Assembly: GCA_019426215.1 (NCBI GenBank)
Contig: CM033401.1
Span: 18,977,134 to 19,041,133 of the forward strand
DNA length: 64,000 nt
Origin: Buddleja alternifolia
Lineage: Eukaryota > Streptophyta > Magnoliopsida > Lamiales > Scrophulariaceae
Direction: 5' to 3'
In this document: in pieces, positions 24,303 to 35,088 of the stretch
Numbering within the stretch: position 1 is the stretch's first letter
Layout: the number at the start of each line of letters is the position of its first letter
Position numbers and translations under genes: made by a program
The notes under the pieces: generated by a model
Databases searched by the model: none
What the model was told of the DNA's origin: nothing
What the model saw: only the letters and a program-made list of their open reading frames with translations

Positions 24303-25388
24303 CATATACGAAAATCCTTCACAATCTCAAAAAAGTCAAAGGACCGTCTCATCCGTGGAACGAACTTTGAAAAATCAAAATTCTTCCAAGAGTGTGGTTT
24401 TTCTATTGGCTTCTTTTGCATGCTGCGCTACCCACAAAAAAAAAAATTGTGGCAAAGACGTAGCATTTCGTCAACAACCTGTTATTTATGCAATAGCCAT
24501 GATGAAGATTGCCATCATCTATTCCAGCAATATAGAGTTCTTCTCCCCTTACTACAAATGCTACCTCATAACACCACAGAATCACTTGCACACTAGCTTA
24601 TTCAACTTGTTCATATTCAAAATCCCGATATACAAGCTCGTTTATGTAACTCATTGTGGACTATATAGAAACATCGAAATCAGGTCATACTCCAGGATGC
24701 ACCTACAAATCTCCAGATATATATGGCATGATAAAATCATGTTTATTTCCCATTCAAAGCCCAAAAGCTAAAGATCGCAGGAAACATAACTCTGAAATGC
24801 ACACCGCCACCTCTTAACATTTATAAATTCAATATTGATAAATCTTTTAACTCTAAGACGGATGATACAAGGATAGGGGGTTAATCGAGATTCCAATGGA
24901 GGGTATGTTTCCAGCTTTGTAGGTTATGTTGGTCACCACACTAAGAATGTGGCTGAACTTTGGGCACTTAAGGAAGGGCTCCGAATCAGTCATCAATATC
25001 TGATTGATGATCTTGTTAATACTGATTTCAAGTTTGTGATTTTATGTTTGCACAACTCGCAAATGGAAACACCAGATATGCGCACACTCTAGATAGATAT
25101 CCTGCAACTCCTTTCTGAATTCAAAGAAGTAAAGCTGTTCTTTGCATATCAAGAAACAAATACGGTGGCAAATACGCTTGCAAAGCCTGGGGCAGCAATC
25201 TTGAAAAGGATTTTGATACTGAATGTCCTACTTTTATTAGTTTTCTTCGTAATGACTTTAATGTGATGTATTATAATACCGTGTTTGAACCCAATGGTAG
25301 TAGTAATGTGTGTAATCCCAGCTGTGGTGGTAATTATGTGTTTTGTTGTAATGTGGATGAACCTTGTACTGTTGATGTGGTTTCCTAA
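24303..25388 (+). mobile_element. L1-type LINE, 3' part with zinc-binding region and RNase H domain (degenerate)
   Basis: This continues the LINE cut by the chromovirus; the phrase FSLKSTYTKIL is rebuilt across the insertion point. A zinc-binding RT domain, CYLCNSHDEDCHHLF (24482-24526), follows. A plant L1 RNase H (RVT_3 type) comes next with GLIRDSNGGYVSSF-like text near 24880-24915 and AELWALKEGLRISHQ (24954-24998). There are stops throughout. A last frame ends at the TAA near 25388. No poly(A) tail or duplication was identified. Confidence 0.72.
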
Positions 25389-26393
25389 GAAATGTTATGT
25401 GGTTTAAGTTAAAAATAATATGTACAACTTAAGAAATATCCTCCACACTTGTATTCTAAAACGTGACCTTCGTGTTTTCCTACAAAACCAAGTGATAAAA
25501 GAATAGGGATAAAAACATTAAACCCTCTAAACTTTGGCCATTTTTACATTTTTTTAAAAAAAAATAATAAAAATTTCACTGTGCATCATGAACTTCACGG
25601 GATTTGCAGATTTTTTATAAAAGCATATTCCGGGAATATTCCGACATAAAATGCAATTAAACACAAAGTTGAGGATGCAAAGTGAAAAAAAAATTGAGAA
25701 TGTAAAGTGCAAATTTATTTTGAGAAAAGTTCAAATTCCAGCGAATATTCCGCCGGAATATGCTGTTATATAAGAATCTGCAAATCCCGTAAAGTTCAGG
25801 AGGCAAAGTGAAAATTTTTTTTATAAAAAAAGTGTAAAAACGTCCAAAATTCAAGGTGTTTAATGTTTTTATCCCTATATCAACCAAAAGAAAAACTCAT
25901 GAAATACTACTACCCACTAAATTGCAAATTTCAGACTTTGGCTCCCTTAGAAAAGTTCTTGCGGATATATATTTGTTTGACTGCGACCTAAAGTTTCAGA
26001 AGATTCCACAGCCACCACTGAAACAATTTTGCTCCCACAAAAGAAAAAAATAATAATAATAAACCCAGAGAAATAGAAGAAGAAAAAGAAACATGCATGA
26101 AACGAATACTTTCGGAGAAGAAAGCTAATGATGAGACGATGAAATTTTCCTTCAAGTGAAATAATAATTGTATATACATAGTATATATATAGATTGAGCA
26201 GCACAAGTTATTTTTCTCTAAAAACATGCAGTAGTCTTTCAGAGAAATTTGACTACATGTGAGTAAATGAAACAAAGGGCTAGTCGTACAGACAGCTCTG
26301 TGAAGTCGGCTTGCAGATTGGCGTGGAATAAAACAGTTCCAGCCATTTCCAAAATTGATACAACCTTCCTTTCTCCCAAAATGGGTCTAAAAT
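25389..26393. other. Intergenic region between the LINE and the 3' end of the OS-9 gene
   Basis: It contains the foldback element at 25503-25878 and AT-rich sequence without an ORF of note. The part next to 26394 is the 3'UTR of the OS-9-like gene on the minus strand. Confidence 0.5.
25503..25878. mobile_element. Foldback MITE with arms of about 140 bp
   Basis: The left arm begins ATAGGGATAAAAACATTAAA and is found inverted at the right end (up to about 25878). Both arms share further blocks, including ACGGGATTTGCAGATT and GCATATTCCGG. The arms meet around 25660-25735, so the element is almost entirely hairpin. It has no coding capacity, and the superfamily is unclear. Confidence 0.75.
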
Positions 26394-29300
26394 TCATGTT
26401 GCATGTTCTTCTGAACTGAAAGCAGAAGAAGGATACTCGACATCAGTGACCATTGTTATCATTCCACCTTCAAAACTCTCTGCCTCCACCTTTTGTTCCT
26501 CTTTCGGAAGAGCATTACAGTGAATAGTATGTGACACTGGTCTCTCTTCATGGAATAATCTGCACCAAATATATCTCACTGCTTAAACCAACTAATCAAA
26601 TCATTTCTCAACTACACCATGATTCCTCAGCCCACTGACAAGGCATCCGATGTCTAGCAACAATTATACTAACTATGAATATATATATATATATATATAT
26701 ATAGCAAGTTCTGTAGAGGGTCTGGAGGTGATTATTATATTCACAAACCTAATTTATAATAGTAAGTAAATATGATAGGAGAAAGCAGCAGTACGCTCAG
26801 TATCGTTGTAAAATTAGAAAAAGATATGGAAAACGCAACTATGCCCAGCAGTGGCAAATGTGCCTAATTCAAGTATCTATTCATATATTCTATTTTGGAT
26901 TATACATCAGAAACATTTGGTGATTATTTTAGCTAGATAATGCACAGGAATTCATTGCACGGTTGATCTTTGCCCCTCACATGTCTTCGACAATAGAGAG
27001 AATAAAACCAGACAACTTGCTTTACCCACTATTTTGTAATTGATTTCTCATCTTTTTCACTACCCGTATATGTGGGTTTTTTTTCAAGCCTTCTTGTCAG
27101 CCCTGATGCCGTATTCTATTCTTTTTATCAAAATAATGTGTAACATGTCCATGTGTTCCATAACTAAAATGTTATTGTGCTTTCCATAATGGACAAGAAT
27201 ACTGCATATGTACACAGTTCGTACCGCAGAACTCAAGTGAGAATAACTAATAAAGATAACATAATAAAAATCCGTTACAATGGATTCTACTAGTTTTTCC
27301 AAGCTTCTTGCCTAATAACTAATAAAGATCCGTTACAATGGATTCTACTAGTTTTTCCAAGCTTCTTGCCTCAAAGGGTGGATAGGAAAAGAAAAGTTGC
27401 AACTAATTTGATCAATGGGATCACCGACATTAATGAACTTAACATTCTAATATAGTAGTGTCGTGCTCTATAACTAGAATGAGTTTCAAGCCATCCATAT
27501 GTGTGCATCATAGATGGCCCAATAAAATAGTGCATGTGCAGGAGCAAAAATTTACATGTATAAGTGTTTCCCCTGATCACAACCACACACAGAGAGAGAG
27601 AGAGAGAGAGAGTCTTACGGGTGCTTGCACAGAGTTGGGCATTGAAATGTGAGTGCATACTTGCATGTTGACAACTCTGTGATTGAACTTATCATGGCTC
27701 TGGGCTCAGAACAGACAAATCTGACCTGAATTTGAACTGAGAGATATATAATTATCCGCGGTGATGGTTAGGAGAGGCAACTACAAATTCAAAGACTTAC
27801 CTCTGTTTCCCTAGGCTCATTTGTTAAATCACAGAGGGTTCCATTTGTAAACATATGAGAATGATACCTGCATAATGTAATGTGTATAATTAAGGATATC
27901 TACCAACCTTTTCTTTTGCTTTTATGTTTATTAAACTAAGTGTATCTGCAATGCGATCCCTTTAAGTATGTGAGAAGTGAAATTCATACCTTTGAGATGC
28001 ATCTTTTGAGCGAGGATCCTTCAGCGTAGATATATCTGAAAGATTCTGATTGTAAGCTTCTGTACCTTCAGCATCATACACTCCCAAGATAAATTCTTGA
28101 ACCACCTATAATGCATTACAGGATGGACCTCATTTACATGGACAAAGAACTCTAACCCGAAGAAAGGAAGACAAACTGTCCAGAGTTGCTAGACTTTTAA
28201 CTGTGATCAGTTTTGTTAATCGTAAAATTTGCATAGGCAAAGATTAGACCAGAAGAGTTATCTAGTCTGTGAGGTTCAAAACTATTTTCATGTAAGCCTA
28301 CATAAGAATTATGATACTCTTTACAAATTCCTGAGGACATAATACAGACAGAGACATGGTGTTCTGGGAATTGCAGGAGCAACAATGAATATCCAGTATT
28401 TAAATAATGTCAAGATAAAAGCTTCCTGCGTAATGTAATGTAGAGTCGAGGAAAAAAAACAAAGCTACCTTTTCATTCTCCAAATGTATTTGTCGCAATC
28501 GATTTTGATAACAGAACTCATATGACCACCATCCCTCTTGCTGCAATCAAATTTTCTCAAGGTAAGCACAATCTAAGCAAATCAAGAATAAACAAACTTC
28601 ATTTTGTTTTTTGGTTAACAAAAGTTTAGGTAGGGTCCACACCAATACAGCTCTCACGTCGGCAGAAGGAATCGAATACACAACCTTCTGAGGGGAAGTG
28701 GTCCGTCATACCAACTGAGCCAACTTGTGTTGGCTGAATAACCAAACTTCGTACGGCCATTAACAGTAACATAGGCTCTGTATGTTTATGTTTCTTGGGA
28801 ACATTTTCATTTTTTGGATCACTAAAAAATGAAAATGCACACTCCAAGTTAAATTCTACAGAAAATACTCAATTTTCAAATCTTACTACACATTCCCCTG
28901 TCTAGCTACTCATCATTTCATTCTTTCAATCAATTCACTCTCTTTCTTTATTAATTACACTATCTCACTATCCAACACATTCTCTTTCTAACTTTATTAT
29001 ATTTTATATAATAAAAATTCATATTCAATATTTCAAACATTTAAATAATTATTATTACATAATATATCCACATCAAATCCAAACAAAAATCAACTTTATA
29101 TCACCTCTATACTACTGCCAACAATTTTCTGAAAATACATCCAAACATTTTGAAAAAGTCAATATTCTCAAGAGAATACCTAAATTACACATTTTCAAAA
29201 AAAAAAAAAAAAACTCAGAATTCACCAAAATTCATTTTTGAAAACACAACCATACAGAGCCATAATTTTCAGCAATTTGGAAATTTAACGAGTTTTAAAG

Positions 29301-32300
29301 ATCGATTAAGCAATGAAGAGTACTAAATTCCTTTTGTCCTTTTCTAGTTTCCCAAATTTTACATCTTATATTTTGTCATTGGAAATACTTTACCCTGATA
29401 AAGCAGTGATCCTTCAGCACTTCTAGCAGCTCATCTGGTGTCTTCAACTTCAAACGTGTCTCAGACTCCATAATAATGCTGCTTATATTCTGTTGAGTAA
29501 CTAATTTCCCGGTCTTGGATTTCTCCACTTTGGGTAAGAAACAAAGAAACTTTTCGCCATTATTGTTGGGCATAATAATAGACTCTTGGTCGTCATCCTG
29601 AAAGGTCCAGAATTAGACACATAACAATCATTTATACACAAACTGAAGTACTAAAAGATCTACTCCCCCAGTCCGAAAACGGATAATGGCGTTTTACTTC
29701 TTTTACGAAATAAAAAAAGTCAAAATTCTTAACTTTCTTCCAAAATTACCATTATCAATTAAAAATGTAAAACACGGAAAAGTTAAATTAATCTCTACAC
29801 TTAAAAGAACTTTCCATTTCGGCCTTGTTTGGTTGGGGTTCATGCGCTTGATAGAAGCCCATATCACACCCAAAAATTGGTTAGGTTCAACAAGTGAGGC
29901 ACATGAATTAATCTCGGCCCGGCCCTATATCACGCCATCAGAGTGATAAATTATACCACCTGGTACCAGGTGGTATAATTTATCAAGTCCCAAAATATCA
30001 CCCAACTCATCAAAGTCAATTGACATAAATGCCCCTTAATTATTGCTGCAATAAGTCTACCACATAAATTCATTCACTCCATCGATTTTTGTGGAGATAA
30101 AAGAAACACAGAAATTGAGCTCTCGTTTACGATGTGTATGAGCTTCTTCCCAACCACCTTATATCATTAATGAATTTTTAATCTATGATATTATGGTCTG
30201 AAAATGGTGAACATTTTTTCATCTTTCTAGATGAACTTATTTTGTTTTGTTTTTTCAGGGTTTAAAAGTAGGCGTGGATAGGCACATCACCTGAGTCAGA
30301 AGCAGATTGTGAGTTGTAATTTCTTACCAGTGTGTTAATGAATTTATGTTTTGAAAATTGACCAATAGATCCGATTATATTGCATCAATTTCAGCGATTT
30401 TTAAAACCCTAATAACAAAACCATATTTCTGTGGAAATGCTTTGTACAGGAACATTATCTACTTAATGTCAATTTAAGGCGAATTATACATGACGGAATT
30501 GAGAGTTGCAGAAGGATTAAGGCTTACCCAGGTTCAATGATACGGAAATGAGCAAGTCGAACCTCCTTCAACAATGCAATTCAAAGCTCTAGTTTTGTAT
30601 ATGGCAGCAGAAATGGGGGAAAAGAGTTCGATTTCTCAATGCTTATGTTGGTGATTTTCAACTTATCCCTAAATGTAATTTTAGCTCATTACAGGGGTAT
30701 TTGGGCAAGAAATTATATAGTTAAGGGCATTTTCGTATTATTACACTTATCAAACCTATGTCATCATGGAAAACAAACTACTTTTTGATATCCAACTAGG
30801 TTATCAAATCCCACTAACAAGCCAACCAAACACTTAACACTAGAGATAATCAACACCAACTTTTGATATGTATCAAGGCCAATTTTTGCATACCCAATAC
30901 AGGCTTCCGAACCAAACGAGGCCTTCATGTATAGTCACATATTGAATAGGTGACGGATGAATTACTATTACCCACTAAATTCGCTTCTCTCCATAATATG
31001 ATGATTAGAATATGGAAAAAAAAAATCTATTTTTTTTCTTATTAAAAAAAAATAAAACGGCATAAGAGCGAGTTACGTGGACAAAAGCACTTATATTTAG
31101 TATGGGACAATTTTTTGGGACAAATGAAAATAGAAATCCAGACACATCCTTTATTGAATGGATGGAGTACTAATTACAAATGCTTGGTTCACTCTTCCTC
31201 TACATGCTCCCTAGCCAAGATTAAGTGCAAGGATACAAAAACAATGGGAAAATTCAAAATCAAAGATAAAGACTCAACAACTAAATCTAATCCATAGCTC
31301 TATCAGAGCAGCAAAGGGTACTGAGTGGATTTAAAAATTCATCCAAGAGCTTTTGTTTGGCATCTATTAGGAAAATCGTCACTATTTATCATAGCAAGCA
31401 GTTCCATTGAAATGCAGTAGCACATAACTCATACAGAAGGACAAAAAACACATTAAGTGAGAGTGGAAATTCTTCATAATAATGTTCACTGAGTACACAT
31501 CTACACATTAAGAAATCAGTTTGAACTTTGAAGAGACCAAATCAAACTCAAAGGAAAAGAAGTGTATTAAATCTTAAAAAGCACCATCCTTGGCTAGAAA
31601 AGGTATGACATTGATGACAAACAAAAATATTTCCATGCTAACATAGTTAGCCAACGAAATAAAGTTATTCACAATAAACCAAATGATTATTCAACAATAA
31701 GTGTCACTTACTGGATGGAAAGGTGATTCTTCTGAGTGGAAATCAATTTTGAATTTCGGTTCTCGAGAGCTCCGACCAAAAGTACTACCTTTGATCAAAG
31801 ATAATATGATGAAAATCACAAGTCAAAGGACAGTGAATTATAAACAGGAAAAAGAAAAAAGAAACCTCTCTGAAAATAATAAATCAACAACAGTACAGTT
31901 AAACTCAAGAAGACCACCTCACTCACATTGATGAAGACTCTAAACCTAAATTGAAGGGAATATCATTTGCTAAATTTGTATTTCAAACTACTCCATAAAG
32001 AACATTTGTCTTATCAAAACTAATTGTGCACCTGGTTATAAGGCTCGGTAAATTACCCGCACTCATTCTCAGAAAATTATACGATTTATCTCAACACGTA
32101 TATTCTGCAATCTATTTCTCAATATTCAGTCATGCTTTCAGTTAATTAAAAGAATAGGCATGCACATGAAAATCAAAGTTAAACAATAACATGTATACCA
32201 CCTCTTAATAATAATTTGCACTCATTCAGCATTTACTTAATCCCTCGAAGAAGCTGTTTTCTTGATCATTAGACATATTTCTTACCCAAAACCTTGAATC

Positions 32301-32842
32301 AAGACCCCACCATTATCAACTCTACAATGCAAACAAAGATGCATTATTTTATTTGCTCACACATTTGAGAGAACCCATACAATCCCTGTAATGCACTGAA
32401 ATTCACTTTTGACAACAAAAACCACTCTGAATGCAACGATTTATCTGCTCGTTATGCAGAGAATTGAGACGATCCCTATAATACACTGAACTGAAATTCA
32501 CTCCTGACAACAAAAAAAACTTATCTAATTGCACAGCGGTGATTCGAATTCCACCTCATCCACATTTACATGGCAACGGAACACAATGCAATTGAAAAAC
32601 AAACATTCACTTCCATTAAACCCTATATTAAGCTAGAATTTAGTGTAACCAGCAGAATCTAGACACCGAGGTTTCAGATACTTCTAATAACCTAGCAGTT
32701 CAAAATCCAAAAGCAATAAAATCAATCGGTAATTTCAATCTATCATGGTACCTGTGTGAGCTGGGATTATCTGATCGGAGAAGACGACGTCGTAGAACAG
32801 GGAGGCAAGAACTATAGCCGCCCACCACCATTGAAGTCTCAT
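26394..32842 (-). CDS. OS9: OS-9 homologue (EBS6-type ER lectin of ERAD), 8 exons, 299 aa
   Basis: Exons on minus: 32842-32752, 31788-31712, 29597-29394, 28540-28469, 28105-27990, 27867-27801, 27725-27619, 26559-26394; all introns are GT-AG and phases agree. Residues 1-22 form a signal peptide (MRLQWWWAAIVLASLF). The MRH domain spans about 119-245 with the double tryptophan W128-W129 and the mannose-binding set Q136, R211, E216, Y232, plus paired cysteines (C121, C134, C199, C214, C230, C239, C243). There is one N-glycosylation sequon at N195. OS-9 proteins sit in the ER lumen with HRD3/SEL1L and select misfolded glycoproteins bearing trimmed mannans for retrotranslocation. The end, EEHAT, lacks an HDEL signal; retention by the HRD complex is inferred. 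Its length is close to that of the Arabidopsis protein as I recall it. Confidence 0.92.
27242..27371. repeat. Tandem duplication in an intron of the OS-9 gene
   Basis: The unit AATAACTAATAAAGAT...CTTCTTGCCT occurs twice (27242-27313 and 27314-27371). The copies appear identical except that one lacks about 15 bp (ACATAATAAAAA region). It looks like a recent slippage or repair duplication. Confidence 0.8.
27590..27612. repeat. (AG)n microsatellite next to the exon 7 donor of OS-9
   Basis: An AG run lies immediately downstream, in the minus-strand sense, of the exon 7 splice donor at 27618. On the transcript it is a CU repeat. Confidence 0.7.
28601..28742 (-). mobile_element. tRNA-derived SINE in intron 3 of OS-9
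   Basis: On the minus strand the element starts near AGCCAACACAAG. It contains an RNA polymerase III A box (TTGGCTCAGTTGG) and, some 40 bp later, a B box (GTATTCGATTCC). It ends in an A-rich stretch (AACCAAAAAACAAAAT). An exact 8-bp duplication, CAAACTTC, flanks it at 28593-28600 and 28743-28750. This is the structure of a plant SINE. The family name is unknown to me. Confidence 0.75.
28774..29261. mobile_element. Tourist-like MITE (488 bp), intron 3 of OS-9
   Basis: The ends are GGCTCTGTATG on the left and the same sequence inverted on the right, followed inward by TTTATGTTT/GTTGTGTTT. A 3-bp ATA duplication flanks it (28771-28773, 29262-29264). The interior is AT-rich and non-coding. Confidence 0.78.
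29821..30923. mobile_element. Harbinger/Tourist-like element (1103 bp), intron 2 of OS-9
   Basis: Ends GGCCTTGTTTGGTTGGG and, inverted, GGCCTCGTTTGGTTCGG match at 15 of 17 positions. The 3-bp direct repeat TTC flanks it (29818-29820, 30924-30926). The interior has no intact transposase. It contains a second palindromic structure at 29944-29985. Confidence 0.75.
29944..29985. repeat. Perfect 42-bp palindrome
   Basis: The two halves of 21 bp are exact reverse complements with no spacer, centred on GGTACC. Each half contains ATTATACCACCTGG or its complement. It lies about 120 bp inside the left end of the Harbinger-like element. Confidence 0.95.
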
Positions 32843-33285
32843 GATTTTTGTACTCTTTTGAAATTGGAATTTTGTAAACCCTAACTCTATTTTTTCCCCA
32901 AATGAAGGAAGACGATCATCAGAGGATGAAAGAAGTAAATGTGATCATCGACGGACATTTCACACGCTGTATAACCAATAGAAATTAGCCACGTCATCTG
33001 ATTGTGCAAAAGACCTCCAGAGTGGAGCTTTTCTCAGTTACCAAACCTAAACTAGTCAAAAGGTTTGCTTAAGATTTTAATCACAAATAAAAATCTATTG
33101 GAGAAACACAAAATTAGTTTAGTGATTCGTACTCTTTTGAACAATTAAATTAGAGGATGATTTCATTGATAATATGAATATCCTAAGCATTTTTAACCAT
33201 AAGGGTTAAAGTACACTTTGTTAGGATGAATTATAGCCCTCGTAATTGTAATAAAATGTATTTTATTCTCCTTTATATTATAGAA
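32843..33285 (-). promoter_or_regulatory. Promoter region of the OS-9-like gene
   Basis: The region holds the ERSE-I/UPRE composite at 32975-32996. The rest is AT-rich without a clear TATA box. It is bounded on the far side by the 3' end of a Helitron. Confidence 0.5.
32975..32996 (+). promoter_or_regulatory. ERSE-I box overlapping a UPRE, upstream of OS-9
   Basis: CCAAT at 32975-32979 is followed after exactly nine bases by CCACG at 32989-32993, the ERSE-I consensus (CCAAT-N9-CCACG) bound by NF-Y plus bZIP28/ATF6-type factors. CCACGTCA (32989-32996) is the complement of TGACGTGG, the UPRE core bound by bZIP60/XBP1-type factors. It lies about 133-155 bp upstream of the ATG of the minus-strand gene. 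Confidence 0.7.
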
Positions 33286-34145
33286 CTAGTTGTAACCCCG
33301 TGCCAAAGCACGGAACACCGATTATAGAGAAAAGGATAAAAAATAAATACATAATTTATTATTTATAACCCACAAAATTAAACATCTGATTCAATTTTGA
33401 TGGTTAATATCGAAAATGTTATTTAAATGAGTATTACATTAATTTAGTTTAAAAATAGTAATACATGATTGATATAATTAATAAAATAAGAATTATAAAA
33501 TCTTGATAATTATCATTTTTAACTTCTAAGAGAATTTGTAATAGAAAAATTAGTTGTTCATTTGAATTTAATCAGGGAAAATTATTAAATCCCCCTTAAA
33601 ACATACTTTCATATCCAAAAAATCATAAAAATATTTTTCAATTCAAAAAACTCATTCTACCAACTTTTCATTAAAAAAAAAACCCAATATCCGGGGTTAA
33701 CAAATTTATGAACTTAATTCCTCTTAGCCTTTTAAATTAAGAATTAATCTATTGTACGTTTCTCGTAAAAATTTATGTCTTTAGAACTTTTACATTGATA
33801 ATTGTTATTGATTATGATTTTAATTCTCTCTTTTTTATTGAATTTTTAATATTTTTAAAAATTTAAATAACGGTATTTTTAGGTACTTAGAATGTTATAG
33901 TCAAAAATAAATTATATAAATATTTAATATTAGAAAATAAACTATGTATTATACAATACATTAATCTGAAAAATTCAAAAAAAAAAGATTGTGACAAAAA
34001 AATTAATTAATCAATTCTTAAGTTAAAAATGTTAAATTTAACACCATTAACAAAATCTCCTAGTCAAATTAATAGATAGAAAAAGAATGAAATGATTAAG
34101 TACGTTGTACTTTAAGCCTTGATGCATGATTAAAAAAACCTATAT

Positions 34146-35088
34146 TGTTCACACAAATTTTCAAGTCTACAATTTCATAAAAGACAAAAAAAAATAATAT
34201 GGACAAATAAATAAATCAATTCAAAGAAAATTACAATTTTAGTGGAATAATTCTCCTATCGAAAACTAATCCCCTGATTCTTCACTCCAAACACGATTCA
34301 AGGGCTTGAAAGTTTATTTTTGAATCAAACGATGTAAATGATTTGGGAAAGTTGAATGCTTCAATGCCAGCTTGTCGTTTTGATCTTCCTTCAACTTGAT
34401 TTGGACTTTTATAACGTTTATTCGAGGGTTTAACACCTTAATCTCGAATTAAACGATATAATTTGATGAATTTCATCAAGAACATTTTGAAATTTGCCTT
34501 GAACGTCTTTTTGAATTTGAAGAACTTGTAGAGAGAATTTGGGAATTTCTCTTGTTTTCTCTAGCTCCAATTTAATTTTGTCTTGTTGTGAGCTCCCATG
34601 AACCCTATTTATAGGTGTAGGATGGAGAAGCCACGAATTCTTTAAACACCTTTGATAATTATCTCTTTAATATTTATTTATTGAGAGATAAAAATCAATT
34701 GATTTTTGAGCCATTTGATTGGCTAATATTTGATGAGGATAAATTTAGTAGATATTATCTCTTTAATATCTATATTAATTTAAAAAGATAAATATTAATT
34801 ACGTTGGAGCCATTTGATTTGTCCACTTATCCACTTGGCGCAGTGTGATTGGTCATTGACTTCTTTACTGCAAGACATAATTTGATTGGCAGGACCACCT
34901 CAATTTGACACGTGGCGCGATTTGATTTGCCAATAAAATAAATATTAAAATATCAATTAAATCAATTCTTTAATTTTGGAATTAAATTTGATAAATCCCA
35001 AAATATAAATTAAAGATTTAACTTGATAATTAATATCATATTTTCTACTTGTCACAATTTAATTGGGCTTAAATTTGCTTTGTCTATA
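34146..35088 (-). repeat. 3' LTR of the Tat element
   Basis: It runs TGTTCACACAAATTTTC to GTCTATA on the plus strand, so the outer terminus expected as TG on minus has mutated to TA. It aligns along its full length with 46701-47642. Both contain a CCTATTTATAGGT motif (TATA-like on minus) near position 34611. Confidence 0.93.

Larger units (their letters stand above)
29663..31167. mobile_element. Possible Stowaway-like (Tc1/mariner) element, interrupted by a Harbinger-like element
   Basis: The outer ends read CTCCCCCAGTCCGAAAACGG on the left and, inverted, CTCCATCCATTCAATAAAGG on the right, both preceded by TA. This resembles the CTCCCTCCGTCC ends of Stowaway MITEs. Without the inner element (29821-30923) it would be about 400 bp. 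The match is imperfect. Confidence 0.45.

Noticed and set aside
28601..28742. A functional tRNA gene
   Set aside because: A and B boxes are present, but the cloverleaf cannot be folded and an A-rich tail plus duplications show a SINE.
28626..28847. Minus-strand ORF of 73 codons
   Set aside because: It overlaps the tRNA-derived SINE and the start of a MITE, so it is not a gene.
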